NCBI GenBank assembly: GCA_035544215.1
Contig: DATKHY010000002.1
Span: 1 to 40,210, forward strand
From: Candidatus Binatia bacterium
Lineage (GTDB): Bacteria > Vulcanimicrobiota > Vulcanimicrobiia > Vulcanimicrobiales > Vulcanimicrobiaceae
Reading direction: 5' to 3'
DNA: 40,210 nucleotides
Of this stretch, positions 23,456 through 32,520 are shown piece after piece. Below the pieces are notes generated by a model. The model saw only the letters and a program-made list of their open reading frames with translations, ran no database searches and had not been told where the DNA came from. Each line of letters starts with the position of its first letter. Positions within the stretch are counted from its first letter, which is position 1. Made by a program: the position numbers and the translations under genes.

Positions 23456-24685
23456 ATGCGTATCGGCACGCTGTTTATTCTCGCCGCGGTGTTGGCCGGC
23501 TGCTCGAGCGCCGCGGGGACTCAGGCAGTGCCGGGGAGTTCGGCCGGCACCGAGCCGGCGGCCTCGCGCGCGTTTGGGCGCGAAGCGCCGCTCTACAGTT
23601 TCGAGGGGCGCGCGAGTGGGGGCGCGCCGATGTCGGGACTGCTCCTGCACAATGGTCTGCTCTACGGCACTACGTCGGCATACGGCAAGGGCTACGGCAC
23701 GGTCTTCGATATCGACGCGTTCGGGAAGCTGCACGTGCTGTACGCGTTTACCGGTTATCCGGATGCCCAATACCCGCAGGCCGGCCTGGTCTTCTTCAAC
23801 GGCGCGTTCTACGGCACGAGCTCCGCGGGCGGCGTGTACGCCGGCGGAACGATCTTCTCGGTGTCGCCCGACGGCGCCGAGCACGTCGTCCACAGTTTCG
23901 GAAACCGGAGGGACGGCGCGCTCCCACTGGCCGGCCTGCTCGACGTCAACGGTGTGCTCTACGGTACGACGCAGGATGGCGGCAATTCCACCAAGGGGAC
24001 CGTCTTCGAGCTCGACGCATCCGGCGAGCGAGTGTTGCACAGCTTCGCGGGCGCGCCGGCCGACGGGGGACATCCGACGGCCGGGCTCATCCGCTACAAG
24101 GATACGCTGTTCGGGACGACGCGCGCCGGCGGGCAGCTCGCCGCAGGCGGTACCGTTTATAGGATTTCGCCGTTTGGACAGGAGAGAGTGCTGCACAGCT
24201 TCGGCGTCAACCACGGCGACGGCATGAACCCCGCCGGCCCGCTGGTCGTGGTCAACGGAGAGTTCTACGGTACGACGCTGCGTGGCGGAGACCGCATCAG
24301 CGCGGGCACCGTCTTTGCGATGAGTCCGTCGGGTTCGGAGCAAGTGCTCCACTCTTTCGACGCCGGAGCCGACGGCTCGAGTCCGCTCGCGGGCCTGGTC
24401 CTTGTGGGCGGCGAGCTGTACGGAACGACGATGAACGGCGGCCTGACCGAGAGGAGATCCGGCGACTGCCTCAGCGGGCCCGACTCGACCGGCAGCCCGA
24501 CGTGCGGCACGATCTTCAAGATCGACGCGTTCGGCCGAGAGCAAGTCGTCTATCGCTTTCGCGGTTATTCCGACGGAGCCAATCCGGAGGCCGGCTTGAC
24601 GAATATCTCGGGGACCCTTTACGGCACGACCACTTGGGGCGGCCAGCACGTCGATTTCGGGACCGTTTTTCGCTTGCTACCGTAA
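23456..24685 (+). CDS. GloVer-type tandem repeat lipoprotein
   Basis: The 409-residue lipoprotein has Cys16 in the lipobox VLAGC. The mature chain is built of about seven repeats of 45-60 residues, each with a core LYGTT-x-x-GG and a following GTVF or GTIF plus VLHSF: for example LLYGTTSAYGKGYGTVFDID, FYGTSSAGGVYAGGTIF, LYGTTQDGGNSTKGTVFELD and LYGTTTWGGQHVDFGTVFRL. This is the TIGR03803 choice-of-anchor GloVer repeat family, probably a beta-propeller. No catalytic site is known and function is unassigned. GGAGG lies 8 nt before the ATG. The gene is monocistronic, divergent from the disrupted phosphatase gene. Confidence 0.85.
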   Translation: MRIGTLFILAAVLAGCSSAAGTQAVPGSSAGTEPAASRAFGREAPLYSFEGRASGGAPMSGLLLHNGLLYGTTSAYGKGYGTVFDIDAFGKLHVLYAFTGYPDAQYPQAGLVFFNGAFYGTSSAGGVYAGGTIFSVSPDGAEHVVHSFGNRRDGALPLAGLLDVNGVLYGTTQDGGNSTKGTVFELDASGERVLHSFAGAPADGGHPTAGLIRYKDTLFGTTRAGGQLAAGGTVYRISPFGQERVLHSFGVNHGDGMNPAGPLVVVNGEFYGTTLRGGDRISAGTVFAMSPSGSEQVLHSFDAGADGSSPLAGLVLVGGELYGTTMNGGLTERRSGDCLSGPDSTGSPTCGTIFKIDAFGREQVVYRFRGYSDGANPEAGLTNISGTLYGTTTWGGQHVDFGTVFRLLP

Positions 24686-24773
24686 GGCGAACGCGCGCCG
24701 TGGCGAGGGTGTGCAACGGAGCTTAGCACTTTCGTAATCGTCGCTTAAGAGTCGCTTGTTAGCATGGCTGCGC

Positions 24774-25985
24774 ATGCTAGTTGCGGACGACGCGGCGGCG
24801 GTAGCGCTGAGCGGCGACGATCGCGCGCTCGCGAGAATCGCGGATCCGGAGCTGCTCGCCTGCCGCACCGCCGGCGACGTAACGGCGTACTATGCGCGCG
24901 CCGGCGCCGGTTCCGAGGACCCGCTGATCGCCGGGATCGTGCTGACGTGGTCGGGCGACGCTCCCGGCGCGTACGCGCTGCTGCGGCAAGCCCACGACCG
25001 CGCGGTGTCGGAAGGGCGCTATGCTTTTGCTGTCGCGGCGCTCGAACGGCTGGCGCACGAGGCGCTGCTCTTCGGCGACGTCGACACCGCCCGCACCGCG
25101 GCCGACGACGGGGTGCGACTCGCAGCGGCGCACAGCCTGGCGCCGTGGCTGCTGCGGTGCCTGATCGTCGCCGCGCGGCTTGCGCTCGATGCCGGCGACC
25201 TCGCCTCCGGCGCGCATCTGCTGGAGCGCGCCGTCGCGCAGACGCGCCCGCCCGGGATGCTGGCTGCTTGCGCGGCCATCGGCGCCCAGCTCGCCCTCGA
25301 AAAGGGCGATGCCTCGGCGCTGGCAATCTGGACGGGACCGGATATCGTCGCGGCGGCGCTGCGCTCGGACGATCCCGAGCTCGCCCGCGCGGCGACGACC
25401 GCGCTGCTGACCGCGGCCGAGAGCATAAAGAACCATCTTCAAGTTCGGCTGGCGCTGCGCCGCGCGTTGCTGGGGACGGGCAATCCGTCGCACTCCCCCG
25501 AGTTGTTCTCGATGGCCGCGCGGTACGGCGATCTCGACGAGGCGCGGCTCGCGTCGCGCGCGCTCGCCGCCGTCCCGGCGGCGAATCGCCGCTACCTCCG
25601 CGCGCACCGGCTCTTGGCCCGCGCCTACCTGGCCTTTCGGTTCGGCGGGCGCACCGCGTGGGCCGACCACGCCAGTGACGCGGCGCGGGCGTTCAACGCG
25701 ATGGGTCTGCGGCGCTGGACGAACGAGGCGATGCTGCTGCTCGTGCGCCAGCCCGGCGGCGGCGGACGCCACCCGGGGCAGGGCCGCCCCCCGAACTCGA
25801 TGCTCACCGAACGCGAACAACAAGTGGCCGATCTGATTCGGCGCGGCGCGCGCAACCGCGAGGTTGCGCTCGCGCTGCAGATCAGCGAGCACACCGTGGA
25901 GCGTCACGTCAGCTCGATTCTCGGCCGGCTTGGATTGCGATCGCGCTGGCAGATCGCCGACACGCGGAAAAAGAACGAAGATTAA
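24774..25985 (+). CDS. LuxR-type transcriptional regulator with helical repeat domain
   Basis: The 403-residue protein has a C-terminal GerE/LuxR helix-turn-helix at about residues 342-395 (MLTEREQQVADLIRRGARNR, then EVALALQISEHTVERHVSSI). The long N-terminal part is Ala/Leu/Arg-rich and helical, like the TPR-like repeats of MalT/LAL regulators, but no P-loop NTPase domain is present. It is cytosolic. ATG 24774 has no ribosome site, and TAGCAT lies 8 nt upstream (leaderless candidate). TTG 24756 is an in-frame alternative. It precedes the receptor operon by 121 bp on the same strand and may control it, but that is inference from position only. Confidence 0.82.
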   Translation: MLVADDAAAVALSGDDRALARIADPELLACRTAGDVTAYYARAGAGSEDPLIAGIVLTWSGDAPGAYALLRQAHDRAVSEGRYAFAVAALERLAHEALLFGDVDTARTAADDGVRLAAAHSLAPWLLRCLIVAARLALDAGDLASGAHLLERAVAQTRPPGMLAACAAIGAQLALEKGDASALAIWTGPDIVAAALRSDDPELARAATTALLTAAESIKNHLQVRLALRRALLGTGNPSHSPELFSMAARYGDLDEARLASRALAAVPAANRRYLRAHRLLARAYLAFRFGGRTAWADHASDAARAFNAMGLRRWTNEAMLLLVRQPGGGGRHPGQGRPPNSMLTEREQQVADLIRRGARNREVALALQISEHTVERHVSSILGRLGLRSRWQIADTRKKNED

Positions 25986-26004
25986 GCCTGGTTCAAATTT
26001 CTTA

Positions 26005-26079
26005 GCATAGCGTAATTCTCTATGCCGGTACGTTAACCGCCGGCTGGAAACCGGGGATGCAGCGCCGGTCGCCATCCCC
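26005..26079 (+). promoter_or_regulatory. Run of hairpins in the leader of the TonB receptor operon
   Basis: GCATAG (26005-26010) pairs with CTATGC (26020-26025). GGGGATG (26053-26059) pairs with CATCCCC (26073-26079) round a 13-nt loop. Between them a short CGGT/ACCG pairing is possible. No U-tract follows, so a structured leader or processing site is as likely as termination of the LuxR gene. I could not match it to the conserved cores of cobalamin, TPP or fluoride riboswitches. Confidence 0.4.
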
Positions 26080-26106
26080 TAGCATCGGTTTGAAGAATCG
26101 GCCAGT

Positions 26107-29100
26107 ATGCCGGCTCTTTGTTGCTGCTGGGAGTTGAAGTTGCTCGACAGTCTCCTTCGATTCAGGAAGCTTGTGGCATTCGCCGGCTTCTGTTGCATGG
26201 TACTGCCGCAGGTTGCGGCCCGCGCGGAGACCGCGGGCATCGTTTCGGGAACGGTCACGGACGATCGGACGCATCGGCCGATCGCCGGCGTCGCGGTCGT
26301 CGCGAAGTCGCCCAGCGCGAGCTATCGCACCGTCACCGACGCGCAGGGGCGCTTTCGCTTCTTGAGCGTGCTCCCCGACACGTATTCGATCTCCTTCGCC
26401 TACGCGGGCTACGCGCCGTACTCGACGTCGCTGGTCGTGCTCAATGGCTCGCAGCAGACCGTCAACGTTCCGCTCTCGCACACCCTCAAGACGATCGCCT
26501 CGACGCGCGCGCGCTCGACGGGCAGCGCCTTTCAGCGCGGGATGACCATCGACACGTACACGGTGACCGGCGCGCAGATCGAGACGGTCACAGGGAAGGC
26601 GTTCAACGCCAACGAGAACGACCTGCTGCGCAGCATCCCGAGCGTCACGATCGACAAGACCGGCACCGTCTCGATCCGCGGCGGCTTTGCGTTCGAAGCG
26701 GCGTACGAGTTCGAGGGCATCGACTACACGACGCCGTCGGCCAACCTGCAGAACACGCTGCAGAACGTCGCCAACTTCAACCTCCTCAACGGCGTCGGCA
26801 GCGTACAGCTGATTCCCGGCGGTGGCGACGCCACGCACGGCGACACGGGGACCGGGCTGGTGCTGTTCACGGCCAAGCACGGCACGTATCCCTCGTACCT
26901 GCACGTCGACACGGAGGCGCTCGCTTTTCCCTACCTTCACCAGTTGGGGCTGGAGTGGGGCTGGGCCGACCCGTCGCAACGACTCTCCAACTACGCGGGC
27001 TTCATCGGGATCCGGCGCGCCTATCAGTACGGGATTCCCGGCACCGCGGCCAACACGCTCGGCACGCTGGGGACCAACGCCGCGACGTTGGGCAGCACGA
27101 TCGATCCGAACCTCGTCTATTACGCGCCGTCGTTTCTGAAGTCGAATGACTTCGTCGACAACCTGATCTACCGTTTCGGGCGCAACAACAACCAGCGGCT
27201 GCAGTTCTTCATTCAGGATCAGTCGATCACGCAGACGCTCGACTACGGCGGCTTTCAGTTCCTGCCCTACATCTCCGGCGGCACGACGTCGGGCAAGTGC
27301 GCGCCCTACCTCGTGATCGGACCCAACGGTCCGGTCAACTCGGCGACACAAAACTACGCCTGCGACTCGCTGATCCCGCTCTTCCCGGGCCAGCCCAACA
27401 CCTACGCCTTCGTCTCGTCGCCCGATACGCTCAAAAGTCCCTTTCTGGCGTACAAGGCGGAGTACGGCGTGAACCTGGGCACGTCGTCACTGCTGACGGC
27501 GCGCTATTTCCGGACTTTTACCGAGCAATCGCAGGACATGCCGGCGCAGGGAATCTTCGCCGAACCCTACGGCGGCACGCGCACGGGCGGGCAGATCGAC
27601 GTCACGACGCAGATCGGCAGCAAGAATCTCTTCAAGTACGGCGGCATCTATCAGTTCGTCGTTCCGTACGGCAACCGCTACGACTTCACGTCGTACACGG
27701 CGTTCACCACGCCTCCCTACATCATCACGTACGCGATCACGCATCCGCTGCAGCCGCTCCCGCTGCCCTACACCTACAGCGGACTGCTGCCCAACAACAA
27801 CCCGTTCGCGTCTGCGGGGCTGGAAAAGGACTTCTTGTCGCCGGGTTTCTGCGCGCAACAGGGTATCACGGGCTGCGGCTACTTGATCTCGTACTTTCCC
27901 GGCGGCGTGCGCTTCCCGTTCGAGGAAGACGTCGCGACCGTCGGGCAGCAGCAGTACGGCGCGTACCTGCAGGACACGATCGACATGTCGCCCCGCTGGA
28001 AGACCGAGTTGGGTCTGCGCTTAGACGGATACAACTTCCAGATTCCGCAGCAGGCCGGAGCGCCGGCATCCATCCCGGCGGCGGAGCATCAGCGGTTGTA
28101 CGAGCCGCACTTCGATCAGTCGTTTTCGCCGGATCCGCGCGACACGTTCCGCGTCGGCTTCGGCCACACACTGGCGATGCCGCTGCCCAGCCAGCTGGGC
28201 GCTGACGTCAGCCGCGCGCCGTACGCGGCGTTCGATAATATCCCGTCGTACGACAACTCGACCCTGCAGCCGGCGCAGTACTGCGGCCCGCGCGCCAACC
28301 AGCGGTGCGCCACCTACGCCGATCAGCTGTATTGGCTGACGCGAGATTATCGCTACGGGAGCTCGACGCTCGAAGCACCGCTCGTGGGAGCGACGTTCAC
28401 CAACGTCGACCTGTCGTGGGCGCACGAGTTCCGCGACGGCTCGGCGATGAAGATCACGCCGTTCTACCGGCGCGGCTACAACGTCATCGAGCAGACGGCG
28501 CAGATCCTGGGCTTCAACTTTCAGACGGGGTCGCCGGTCTTCGGCGACGTCGCATACTCGAATCTTGGCATCCAGCGCGCCAAAGGCATCGAGGTGCTGT
28601 ACAACAAGGAAGTCCAGCTGGGCCTCTCGATGCAGGTCGGCGCGACGTACATCAACCAGTTCGGCAACGAGCCGCCCGGGGCGTTTTTGCAGCCGGCGGC
28701 GCTAGCGCTGGGCACGCAGTATCGCTCGCCCGATCTCTCGCCCTTCCAGATGAACGCCGCGTTCAATTGGAAGAACAGTCATGGCTGGCGCATCAATCCG
28801 GTCGTCTCGTTCAACGTGGGTTACCCTTACGGGGCCGGATACTACACCGCGGTCTACTGCAACGGAATCCCCGTCGTCGTGCCGAGCACGAGTCTGTCGC
28901 TGATCTACTCGCAGACGCCGGGCTACATCGATCCGTTGGACCCCGGAACGTGCACCAAGCCGAACATCGCGGCGACGCGCGGCATTCACGAGCCGAACTT
29001 GGCAGGGGGCTTCTTGACCACGCCCCGCGTCGACGCCGATCTCACCGTCGAGTACCGGCCGCCGATCAAGTCGCTGGCGCAATCGGTCTTCGGACTGCAG

Positions 29101-29319
29101 GTCCAAAACTTGTTCAATCAGCTCTACAACGTGCCGATCGTCAACGGCTGCTACGGCGCGCCGGTGACCAGCGGCCTGCAGAGCGGCAACGCTCCCTGCA
29201 CGTTCTCGACGGCGCCGTACGCGCCCCCGGACGTCGCTTCGCACAGCTCCTCGCCGTATCTCACCTTCCCCAACGAGCCCCCGATCTCGTTCCGCCTTTA
29301 CTACCAGGTGACTATATGA
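26107..29319 (+). CDS. TonB-dependent receptor with carboxypeptidase-regulatory-like domain
   Basis: The 1070-residue outer-membrane receptor has a signal peptide ending near residue 40 (PQVAARA). A carboxypeptidase-regulatory-like Ig domain covers about residues 45-125 (GIVSGTVTDDRTHRPIAGV, then DAQGRFRFLSVLPDTYSI). A plug domain covers about 145-260 (IETVTGKAF, LLRSIPSVTID, VSIRGGFAFEAAYEFEGIDY, SVQLIPGGGDATHGDTGTG). A 22-strand-type barrel continues to the terminal FRLYYQVTI. I see no certain TonB box. ATG 26107 lacks a ribosome site. TTG 26140, with GGGAG 6 nt upstream, would also leave a signal peptide. The next gene overlaps the stop codon (ATGA at 29316), so the receptor heads a tightly coupled operon with four or five lipoprotein genes. 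Such receptors import large or scarce ligands. The ligand here is unknown, though the PstS-like partner makes a phosphate-containing one possible. Confidence 0.9.
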   Translation: MPALCCCWELKLLDSLLRFRKLVAFAGFCCMVLPQVAARAETAGIVSGTVTDDRTHRPIAGVAVVAKSPSASYRTVTDAQGRFRFLSVLPDTYSISFAYAGYAPYSTSLVVLNGSQQTVNVPLSHTLKTIASTRARSTGSAFQRGMTIDTYTVTGAQIETVTGKAFNANENDLLRSIPSVTIDKTGTVSIRGGFAFEAAYEFEGIDYTTPSANLQNTLQNVANFNLLNGVGSVQLIPGGGDATHGDTGTGLVLFTAKHGTYPSYLHVDTEALAFPYLHQLGLEWGWADPSQRLSNYAGFIGIRRAYQYGIPGTAANTLGTLGTNAATLGSTIDPNLVYYAPSFLKSNDFVDNLIYRFGRNNNQRLQFFIQDQSITQTLDYGGFQFLPYISGGTTSGKCAPYLVIGPNGPVNSATQNYACDSLIPLFPGQPNTYAFVSSPDTLKSPFLAYKAEYGVNLGTSSLLTARYFRTFTEQSQDMPAQGIFAEPYGGTRTGGQIDVTTQIGSKNLFKYGGIYQFVVPYGNRYDFTSYTAFTTPPYIITYAITHPLQPLPLPYTYSGLLPNNNPFASAGLEKDFLSPGFCAQQGITGCGYLISYFPGGVRFPFEEDVATVGQQQYGAYLQDTIDMSPRWKTELGLRLDGYNFQIPQQAGAPASIPAAEHQRLYEPHFDQSFSPDPRDTFRVGFGHTLAMPLPSQLGADVSRAPYAAFDNIPSYDNSTLQPAQYCGPRANQRCATYADQLYWLTRDYRYGSSTLEAPLVGATFTNVDLSWAHEFRDGSAMKITPFYRRGYNVIEQTAQILGFNFQTGSPVFGDVAYSNLGIQRAKGIEVLYNKEVQLGLSMQVGATYINQFGNEPPGAFLQPAALALGTQYRSPDLSPFQMNAAFNWKNSHGWRINPVVSFNVGYPYGAGYYTAVYCNGIPVVVPSTSLSLIYSQTPGYIDPLDPGTCTKPNIAATRGIHEPNLAGGFLTTPRVDADLTVEYRPPIKSLAQSVFGLQVQNLFNQLYNVPIVNGCYGAPVTSGLQSGNAPCTFSTAPYAPPDVASHSSSPYLTFPNEPPISFRLYYQVTI

Positions 29320-30530
29320 TCGTCCGCATCTACGGCGCCACCGCCGCCCTCGCTCTCTGTTTGGCCGCGCTAAACGCGTGCGGGAACGGGGGCGCCTCGG
29401 AGCCGCCGGTGACGTCGTTCGATCCAGCGGCGACCAGCAAGCTGCAGTTCGCGGTCGGCATCGCGACGATCGCGTTCAACAAGGGCGCAAGCGTCGCGTA
29501 TGGGCTCAACACCGTCGAGACGCTGCGCCAGCAGAACGGGCTGTCGGGGACACTTTTCAATCAGCCGATGATCATCGGCCCGTCGAGCTTCGACGTGCTC
29601 ATCTCGACGCTGACCGGCAATCAGGTGCAGGGAGCCGGCGCGGATCTGGGCACCAATCACATCACCTGGTCGACGCTCAATCAATCGCTCTGGACCGGGC
29701 CGCCGCGCGGGCCGAAACAGTCCAGCACCGGCGCCTTCGGATACGGGCTCTGTCCGTGTAACTCCGACTCCGGCCCCGGCAACGGCTTCACGCCGCTCTA
29801 TCAGGCGTACAACCTGCCGATCTATGGCCAAAACGTCTATGGGCCCGGGGCCGAGCTGTGGTACGGCGGCGCACCCGCGTTCCCCGCAGCCGGGCCGTCG
29901 CTGATAGCGTTGGGCTGGGAGGGTTATTCGCTGGGATTCAGCGACTTCGCGGTGCAACCGGTGCTGGGCGTCTATCATCTGTATGCGGCGGTGCCGCCGG
30001 CCTACGACACGCCGCAGAACCCGACGCCCAGCCCGAATCCGAACGGAACGCCGACCCCGCCGCCCGGCATCCTTGCCGCGGCCGCGCAGCTGACCAGCCT
30101 CTCCGCGCTGCCCGCGTTCACAACGCCAGCGTTCAAGCCGGACCGCAAGGGCGGCGGCACGATCAGCCTAACGGTGCCCGCGGGCGCGACCGAGGCGATG
30201 GCGGTCGTGCGCGCCAACGGCGGCAGCGGCATCTCGGGCAGCAGCTGCGTGCTCGCGCACACCATCGACAGTTATTACACGATCGTCGCGCGGGGCGCGG
30301 GGCCGGCGAAGTTGATGCTCGCCGACGACCTCGGGCCGCTGACGCAATCCGGCAAGAAAACGCCGACGATCTGCTCCAAGGGGACCTATGAGATCTATGC
30401 CGTGGGCGCAGACTACCCGGCGTACGAGGCATCGTATCCCAAGAACCTCTCGCAGCTGCCCGTGATACGAGGCCCGAGCGGTCAGGCCGACGTCACGACG
30501 TCCGATCTGCTCACCGCGGCGTATCCATGA
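29316..30530 (+). CDS. Lipoprotein of unknown family in the TonB receptor operon
   Basis: The 404-residue lipoprotein has Cys22 in LNAC. Residues 40-240 form one domain (LQFAVGIATIAFNKGASVAY, GFGYGLCPCNSDSG-like cysteine cluster, LGFSDFAVQPVLGVYHLYAA). A Pro/Thr/Asn-rich linker near residues 233-250 (NPTPSPNPNGTPTPPPG) is followed by a second part (ISLTVPAGATEAMAVVRANG, CVLAHTIDSYYTIVARG) that looks like an Ig/beta-sandwich fold. I recognise no named family. The start ATG 29316 overlaps the receptor stop by 4 nt, and its own stop overlaps the next gene in the same way, which argues for translational coupling. An extension of the open frame upstream to 28305 lies inside the receptor gene and is not real. 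Confidence 0.7.
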   Translation: MIVRIYGATAALALCLAALNACGNGGASEPPVTSFDPAATSKLQFAVGIATIAFNKGASVAYGLNTVETLRQQNGLSGTLFNQPMIIGPSSFDVLISTLTGNQVQGAGADLGTNHITWSTLNQSLWTGPPRGPKQSSTGAFGYGLCPCNSDSGPGNGFTPLYQAYNLPIYGQNVYGPGAELWYGGAPAFPAAGPSLIALGWEGYSLGFSDFAVQPVLGVYHLYAAVPPAYDTPQNPTPSPNPNGTPTPPPGILAAAAQLTSLSALPAFTTPAFKPDRKGGGTISLTVPAGATEAMAVVRANGGSGISGSSCVLAHTIDSYYTIVARGAGPAKLMLADDLGPLTQSGKKTPTICSKGTYEIYAVGADYPAYEASYPKNLSQLPVIRGPSGQADVTTSDLLTAAYP

Positions 30531-32509
30531 CGAACCTGCGCGCGCGAGCGATTCTGACAATCGCGGCGCTCGCTACCGCGGCATGCGGCGGCGGCTTCGG
30601 CACGCCCAACGGCCCAGTCGTGAACTCCCCGGGTGGCCCGACGCCGCCACCGCTTCCGCTCGTGACCGTGCACGTGCACGTCACGATTCCGGGACGGGAG
30701 CGCGGCATGCGCGTCCGGCCCGACTACGTCTCGCCCAACACCGAGTCGCTCGTGATCCAGCTCGCGTCGGTGGACGGCCAGGGCGTGAGCGGCGTCAACG
30801 CGACGACGATCGAGACGCGCTTACACTCGCGCGGCTGCGCGGCGCAGGGAGGCCAAACGGTCTGCACCGCAACGGCGCTCGGCTCGCCCGGCGAGGACGT
30901 CTTCTCTGTCACGACCTATGCGGGCTCGAATGCCACCGGCGCCGTCTTATCGGTTGGAACCGTGGCGGCGAAGATCGGATCGGGCGACGGCAACGTGCAG
31001 ATCGACAACCTCACGCTCACCCTCGACGGCGTGATCGCGTCGCTGCATCTGTCGCTTTCGCCCAACGCGGGCAAGCGCGGAAAGTCGATGACGGCGGCGG
31101 TCGCGCTCGCGGCCTTCGACGCCACCGATGCGCAGATCGTCGGCGCTAGTCCTTTTCTTTCGCCGATCGCGCTGACCATCCAAGGCGACACGGTGCACGC
31201 GTTTCGACTGCACTCGGGCCGTGAGTCGGGCGCCTCGCTCTCGATCGTGAAGCCGACATCGGGCATCACGCTCACCTACGACGGCAACCGCCAGGCGTCG
31301 CCGGTAACGGTGCAGGCCGCCGTCGACGGGCCGAGCTCGATCGGTGCGCACGCGCACTTCGCGCTGCACGGAAAACAGCCGCCGCCGCCGGTCGGCACGA
31401 TCTACGCGCTCAATCTTGGCAGTCATAACGGACTCGGCGCCACGGTGACGGAGTATGACGGCAAGGAGAAGGGCGATGCCACGCCCGAGCGCACGCTGCA
31501 GCTCAGCTCGAAGCTGTACGCACGCAGCATCGCGCTCGATGCGAGCGGCAACCTCTATGTCGGCTTCTTCGACAATCAGTTCGGCTTCTCGTCGCAGACG
31601 GGTGCGCCGGACACCGGCAACGTCGTCGCGATCTATGCGCCGGGTGCGAGCGGCAAGACGCCGCCGACCGCGCTGCTGACCGCGGACGGCAAGACCGGCA
31701 CCGCCGTCTTCCCGCTCTACATGAGCTTCGATCCGTCCGGCGACCTCGTGACGTACGGCGCGACGACGGTGGACGGCAACACCGGTGACGCAGTGCTCAC
31801 CTACGCGCCGGGCAGCAAGGGCGCCGCGAAGCCGCTGCATGGCTTCGACTTCGCGAACCCGGTGATTCGCTACGGTGGTCCCGCCGGCTTGACGCTCGAC
31901 GCGTCGGGCAACTTCTACGTGAACGGCGCGCTCCACACATCGCTCGGACCAAGCTATGGACTGTTCACGGCGCTGGCATCCGACGCCGGCAATCCACAGA
32001 CGAATCCGGCGCGCACGATTCCGTGGAACCCCTCGACGACCCAGTTGACGCCCGGCATCACGACCAACGTCGCGCTCGACTCCAGCGGCGAAATCTTCAT
32101 CGCGAACACGCTGTTGGGCGGCGGAAGCAGCTCGACGACGTGCCAGGGTCGCGCCAACGTCTTTGCCTCCGGCGCGTCCGGCGGCGTTACCAACGTCCCG
32201 CCGTTGCGGATCCTGTCGTTGGACGGCGTCTTCTCGAGTGATCCGCTGTGCGACTCGCCGCGCGACCCGCGGCCGCCGTTCTTCCCGACGATTGCCATGT
32301 ACGGGACGACACTCTTCGTCGCCGACGACTTCAACAACGCGATCGACGCGTATCCCGCCAATGCGAGCGGCAACGTCAAATCGACGCTGACGATCTCGGG
32401 CTCGGCGACGCAGCTCAAGGCTCCGATCGCGCTCGCGATCACGAAACTTTCCGGTCGGGCCATGGCTCGGCCGGCTCATCACCAGTCTGACGCACTCAAC
32501 GCCCAATGA
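30527..32509 (+). CDS. Large NHL-type beta-propeller lipoprotein
   Basis: The 660-residue lipoprotein has Cys20 in TAAC and a Pro-rich spacer (PGGPTPPPLP). Residues 45-280 are beta-rich with unclear identity (VTVHVHVTIPGRERGM, SLVIQLASVDGQGVSGV). Residues 290-640 form a propeller with DASGNLYVG, DPSGDLVTY, DASGNFYVN, DSSGEIFIA and LFVADDFNNAIDAY blade motifs, the usual NHL/SMP-30-like signature. Repeats are separated by 40-70 residues. The start overlaps the previous stop by 4 nt (ATGA). It sits inside the receptor operon, upstream of the PstS-like gene, so a surface or periplasmic binding or scaffold role in that system is inferred. Confidence 0.78.
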   Translation: MTNLRARAILTIAALATAACGGGFGTPNGPVVNSPGGPTPPPLPLVTVHVHVTIPGRERGMRVRPDYVSPNTESLVIQLASVDGQGVSGVNATTIETRLHSRGCAAQGGQTVCTATALGSPGEDVFSVTTYAGSNATGAVLSVGTVAAKIGSGDGNVQIDNLTLTLDGVIASLHLSLSPNAGKRGKSMTAAVALAAFDATDAQIVGASPFLSPIALTIQGDTVHAFRLHSGRESGASLSIVKPTSGITLTYDGNRQASPVTVQAAVDGPSSIGAHAHFALHGKQPPPPVGTIYALNLGSHNGLGATVTEYDGKEKGDATPERTLQLSSKLYARSIALDASGNLYVGFFDNQFGFSSQTGAPDTGNVVAIYAPGASGKTPPTALLTADGKTGTAVFPLYMSFDPSGDLVTYGATTVDGNTGDAVLTYAPGSKGAAKPLHGFDFANPVIRYGGPAGLTLDASGNFYVNGALHTSLGPSYGLFTALASDAGNPQTNPARTIPWNPSTTQLTPGITTNVALDSSGEIFIANTLLGGGSSSTTCQGRANVFASGASGGVTNVPPLRILSLDGVFSSDPLCDSPRDPRPPFFPTIAMYGTTLFVADDFNNAIDAYPANASGNVKSTLTISGSATQLKAPIALAITKLSGRAMARPAHHQSDALNAQ

Positions 32510-32520
32510 GGAAACTTCAC

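Noticed and set aside
25986-26106. Cobalamin riboswitch before the TonB receptor
   Set aside because: The region is too short and lacks the conserved core motifs of the class. Only generic hairpins are present.
24777-27351. Minus-strand open frames opposite the LuxR and receptor genes
   Set aside because: Low-complexity Arg/Val/Ala composition and full antisense overlap with clear genes.
28305-29315. Upstream extension of the lipoprotein frame that begins at 29316
   Set aside because: It lies inside the receptor gene in another frame and is Arg-rich. A signal peptide begins exactly at 29316.
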